A DNA stretch of 8,546 nucleotides from Burkholderiales bacterium (GTDB lineage Bacteria > Pseudomonadota > Gammaproteobacteria > Burkholderiales > Burkholderiaceae), in contig CAHJWV010000155.1 of assembly GCA_903643055.1 (NCBI GenBank), positions 1 through 8,546 on the forward strand. Direction: 5' to 3'. The translations under genes and the position numbers were made by a program. The notes beneath the pieces are model-generated. The model was not told where the DNA came from, searched no databases, and saw only the letters and a list, made by a program, of their open reading frames with translations. Positions 6,123-8,546 of the stretch are shown here, one piece after another; the first letter of the stretch is position 1; each line of letters opens with the position of its first letter.

Positions 6123-7808
6123 TCACATCTGTTCCGGCGCGCTGACGCCGAGCACCTGCAGCGCATTGCGCAACACCTGGCGCGTGGCGGCTAACAAGGC
6201 CAGGCGGGCTCGCATCAGCGCCACGTCGTCGATGAGGAATCGCTCGGCGGCATAGTAGCTGTGGAAATTGCTGGCGACGTCGCGCAGATAGAACGCCACA
6301 TCGTGCGGTGCCAGATCGCCGGCCGCGCCGCTGAGCATGCCGGGGTATTCGGCCAGTTTCAACATCAGCGTGGCTTCGGTCGGCGCGGTCAGTAGCGACA
6401 GATCGGCCTGCGCCAGCGAAGCGAGATCGCCACCGCGCTCGGCAACCCAGTCGCGCAGCACCTTGCTGATGCGGGCATGGGCGTACTGAACGTAGAACAC
6501 CGGGTTCTCGTCGTTCTGCTTCAGCGCGAGGTCGACATCGAAGGTGAATTCGGTGTCGGCTTTGCGGCTGATCAGGAAGAAGCGGACGGCGTCTTTGCTG
6601 GTCCAGTCGATCAGGTCTCGCAAGGTCACGTAGCTGCCGTGGCGCTTGGAGATCTTCACTTCTTCGCCGCCGCGCGTCACGCGAACCATCGTGTTCAGCA
6701 CGTAGTCGGGGTAGCCCACCGGAATGCCCTGGTCGCTGCCCTGCAGGCCGGCGCGCACGCGGGCAATCGTGCCGTGATGGTCGGTGCCCTGAATGTTGAT
6801 GGCCTTCGTGAAGCCGCGCTCGAACTTGTTCAGGTGATAGGCAACGTCTGGCACGAAGTAGGTGTACGTGCCGTCGGACTTTTTCATCACGCGGTCTTTG
6901 TCGTCACCGTAGTCGGTGGTGCGCAGCCACAGCGCACCGCCTTCCTCGAAGGTCTTGCCGGCAGCCATCAGCCGCGCCACGGTCTGCTCGACGCGCCCGG
7001 TCGAGTACAGGCTCGACTCCAGGAAGTAGTGATCGAAGCGAACACTGAATGCCTGCAGATCCAGATCCTGCTCATGACGCAGATAAGCCACCGCGAACTG
7101 GCGGATGCCATCGAGATCGTTCTCGTCGCCGGACGCCGTGAACTCACGGTCATCGGCGCGCACGGTCTTCTTCGCCATGAAGTCGGCGGCGATGTCGGCG
7201 ATGTAGTCACCGTTGTAGGCCGACTCCGGCCAGCCGTCATCGCCGGGTTTCAGGCCCTTGATGCGGGCTTGTGTCGAGTTCGCAAGTGTCGCGATCTGCA
7301 CGCCAGCGTCGTTGTAATAGAACTCGCGCTGAACCTTCCAACCCTGGGTTTCGAAGAGATTGCAGATGGCGTCGCCGAGCGCTGCTTGGCGGGCGTGGCC
7401 CACGTGCAAAGGCCCGGTCGGGTTGGCGGACACGAATTCCACCAGCACCTGATCGGCGCGGCTCGCCTGCTGACCAAACTGATCGGCATCGCGCAGCACT
7501 TCGGCCACCACTGCTTGCTTGGCGCTGGCTTTGAGTCGCAGGTTGATGAAGCCGGGGCCGGCGATTTCCATCGCGTCGACCCACTGCTGCACGGCCGGGC
7601 GGCGCTTCAATGCATCGATCAGCGATTGCGCCAACTCGCGCGGGTTCTTTTTCAATGGCTTGGCCAGTTGCATCGCCACCGTGCAAGCCAGGTCGCCATG
7701 CGACGCCTGCTTCGGTGACTCGAACGCAGCGGGCAAAGGATTCGAAGGGCTGATTTCGGCGATGGATTCGCCCAGGGCATTCAGCAAGTCCTGCTTGGCT
7801 TGGATCAT
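6123..7808 (-). CDS. argS: Arginyl-tRNA synthetase (class I)
   Basis: A 561-residue cytoplasmic enzyme that charges tRNA-Arg with arginine using ATP, requiring tRNA for amino-acid activation. The N-terminal additional (Arg-tRNA_synt_N) domain spans about 1-95, with [15 protein letters not shown]. The catalytic Rossmann domain carries the HIGH box as HVGH at 135-138 ([12 protein letters not shown]) and the KMSKS region as KISKRHG at 385-391. Further family marks are FYYNDAGVQ at 163-171 and [15 protein letters not shown] at 340-354. The DALR anticodon-binding domain follows from about 435 and ends with LGVSAPEQM, the usual C-terminus. Length is normal. The ATG at 7808 has no Shine-Dalgarno sequence; the bases before it read CCTCCG, just after a TAGAAT hexamer, which raises the possibility of a leaderless message. 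It heads the argS-SPOR-dsbA block. Confidence 0.98.
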   Translation of the reverse strand: MIQAKQDLLNALGESIAEISPSNPLPAAFESPKQASHGDLACTVAMQLAKPLKKNPRELAQSLIDALKRRPAVQQWVDAMEIAGPGFINLRLKASAKQAVVAEVLRDADQFGQQASRADQVLVEFVSANPTGPLHVGHARQAALGDAICNLFETQGWKVQREFYYNDAGVQIATLANSTQARIKGLKPGDDGWPESAYNGDYIADIAADFMAKKTVRADDREFTASGDENDLDGIRQFAVAYLRHEQDLDLQAFSVRFDHYFLESSLYSTGRVEQTVARLMAAGKTFEEGGALWLRTTDYGDDKDRVMKKSDGTYTYFVPDVAYHLNKFERGFTKAINIQGTDHHGTIARVRAGLQGSDQGIPVGYPDYVLNTMVRVTRGGEEVKISKRHGSYVTLRDLIDWTSKDAVRFFLISRKADTEFTFDVDLALKQNDENPVFYVQYAHARISKVLRDWVAERGGDLASLAQADLSLLTAPTEATLMLKLAEYPGMLSGAAGDLAPHDVAFYLRDVASNFHSYYAAERFLIDDVALMRARLALLAATRQVLRNALQVLGVSAPEQM

Positions 7809-7973
7809 CGGAGGATTCTAAGTGGCGGCCACCGCGAGCACGCCCTGGTGCCCCGGCGCGGCAAGGCCGGGATAACCGCAACGATTTGTACTCAATTTGA
7901 TCAGCAGGGCGACAGGGACAGTGCCAAGATGCCGCTCACCCAGGCGGTTTGCCTGCCCGCGTGTTCCTGACCG
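7809..7973. other. Divergent argS / kinase intergenic region
   Basis: This 165-base spacer between divergent genes must hold both promoters. It contains a 6-base-pair hairpin CCCGGC (7852-7857) / GCCGGG (7866-7871), a 5-base-pair hairpin CAGGC (7941-7945) / GCCTG (7951-7955), and an AT-richer patch at about 7879-7902. No T-runs follow the hairpins in either direction, so they are not terminators. I could not identify a convincing promoter for the kinase here. Confidence 0.5.
7815..7820 (-). promoter_or_regulatory. argS: Candidate -10 element (TAGAAT) for argS
   Basis: TAGAAT on the minus strand, one mismatch from TATAAT, ends 6 nt before the argS ATG. Normal spacing would put the first transcribed base at or next to the A of that ATG. 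No good -35 box is visible 16-18 nt upstream. Confidence 0.35.
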
Positions 7974-8546
7974 ATGTCGTCCACCCAAACTTTTTCCAAC
8001 AGCGCTCACAGCAGCCCGCCGTTGCCGGCCCAGATCGGCAAATACCCGGTATTGCGCATGCTGGGCGAGGGGGCGACCAGCGAAGTTTTCTTGGCGCGCG
8101 ATGAATTCCATCAACGCGACGTGGCGATCAAGCGCGTGCGGCCAGGTTCGGTCAACGACCCGCACGACGGCAAGTTTTTCGAGCGTTTCTTTGCCACCGA
8201 AGCGGCGTTGGTTGGGCGCTTGAAGCACCCCAACGTCGTGCAGATTTATGACGCCGTGGTCGACCCGGTCGAGTCTTACCTCGTGATGGAGCACGTGGCC
8301 GGGAGCACGCTGCGGCCTTATTGCCGGGCCGACCAATTGCTGCCCTTGGAGCTGATCGTCGAGATCGGCTTCAAGTGCGCGATGGCGCTCGGTTATGTGT
8401 ACCGGCAGGGCCTGATCCACCGCGACGTGAAGCCGGCCAACCTGCTGGCGGTGGTCAACAGCAGCGGCAACATCACCGACGTGAAGATCAGCGATTTCGG
8501 CAGCGCGCTGAACATGGCATCGGAGATCACGCAGGTCTACCGCGTC
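7974..8546 (+). CDS. Hanks-type serine/threonine protein kinase, N-terminal part (partial at right edge)
   Basis: The frame is open from 7974 through 8546 (191 codons) and continues beyond the window. It is a eukaryotic-like kinase catalytic domain: glycine-rich loop GEGATSEVF at 31-39, ATP-binding Lys53 in VAIKRV, probable alpha-C Glu76 in ATEAALVGRL, hinge-side LVMEHV at 103-108, catalytic loop HRDVKPANLL at 149-158 (Asp151, Asn156) and DFG at 174-176. All residues needed for phosphotransfer are present in the visible part, so it is probably active. The start is the first possible in-frame codon, because a TGA at 7968-7970 precedes it; no ribosome site is evident. A Ser/Pro-rich N-terminal 20 residues precede the domain. 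The C-terminal domains, any membrane anchor and the substrates are not visible. It is divergent from argS. Confidence 0.93.
   Translation, partial: MSSTQTFSNSAHSSPPLPAQIGKYPVLRMLGEGATSEVFLARDEFHQRDVAIKRVRPGSVNDPHDGKFFERFFATEAALVGRLKHPNVVQIYDAVVDPVESYLVMEHVAGSTLRPYCRADQLLPLELIVEIGFKCAMALGYVYRQGLIHRDVKPANLLAVVNSSGNITDVKISDFGSALNMASEITQVYRV

Noticed and set aside
6477..7718. 413-codon plus-strand open frame antisense to argS
   Set aside because: It lies wholly inside the intact argS gene; the composition is a GC-rich mirror of argS codons and no domain is recognisable.
7818..8420. 200-codon minus-strand open frame over the kinase and the intergenic region
   Set aside because: The plus strand encodes an ordered kinase core over the same bases; the minus-strand frame has no recognisable features.
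1..8546. CRISPR arrays, rRNA or tRNA genes, defence or biosynthetic gene clusters
   Set aside because: No regularly spaced repeats or RNA gene signatures were seen; the coding space is filled by housekeeping genes, an IS fragment and a kinase.

Overview
The window looks like the chromosome of a high-GC betaproteobacterium of the order Burkholderiales. The Comamonadaceae or the Leptothrix/Rubrivivax/Roseateles group fit best, judging from recalled protein families and not from a database search. Most of it is housekeeping DNA: seven complete genes, tightly packed on the minus strand and transcribed right to left. The edges hold a partial insertion sequence (left) and a partial protein kinase gene on the plus strand (right).

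Layout from left to right. Positions 1 to about 121 carry the 5' end of an IS5-family transposase gene (minus strand, running off the left edge) and its terminal sequence. A roughly 105-base gap follows. Positions 230-1486 encode a THUMP-type RNA methyltransferase of the RlmL family. Positions 1490-3028 encode RpoN (sigma-54). Positions 3137-3913 encode LptB and 3910-4539 (or 4581) encode LptA, both parts of the lipopolysaccharide transport machine. Positions 4653-5321 encode a DsbA-type periplasmic thiol oxidase, 5386-6111 a single-pass membrane protein with a SPOR domain, and 6123-7808 arginyl-tRNA synthetase. A 165-base divergent intergenic region separates argS from a Hanks-type Ser/Thr kinase gene that starts at 7974 and leaves the window at 8546.

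The minus-strand genes form at least two transcriptional blocks: argS-SPOR-dsbA, and lptA-lptB-rpoN-methyltransferase. Gene spacing suggests translational coupling at several junctions: a TTGA overlap at lptA/lptB and 3 nt between rpoN and the methyltransferase, while the SPOR start lies beside the argS stop. The block boundary, upstream of lptA, holds the most striking non-coding structure in the window: a 42-base imperfect palindrome (4543-4584) whose two outer 11-base arms match perfectly. It encloses a TAGAAT -10-like hexamer and ends three bases before the likely lptA start.

I found no clearly new biological system. The points worth a second look are the lptA leader hairpin, a possible leaderless argS promoter, the TTG start of lptB, the unusual neighbourhood (lptA without lptC upstream, rpoN without hpf/ptsN downstream, an IS nearby), and the kinase. 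Long open frames antisense to argS, lptB and the methyltransferase are GC-rich shadows.
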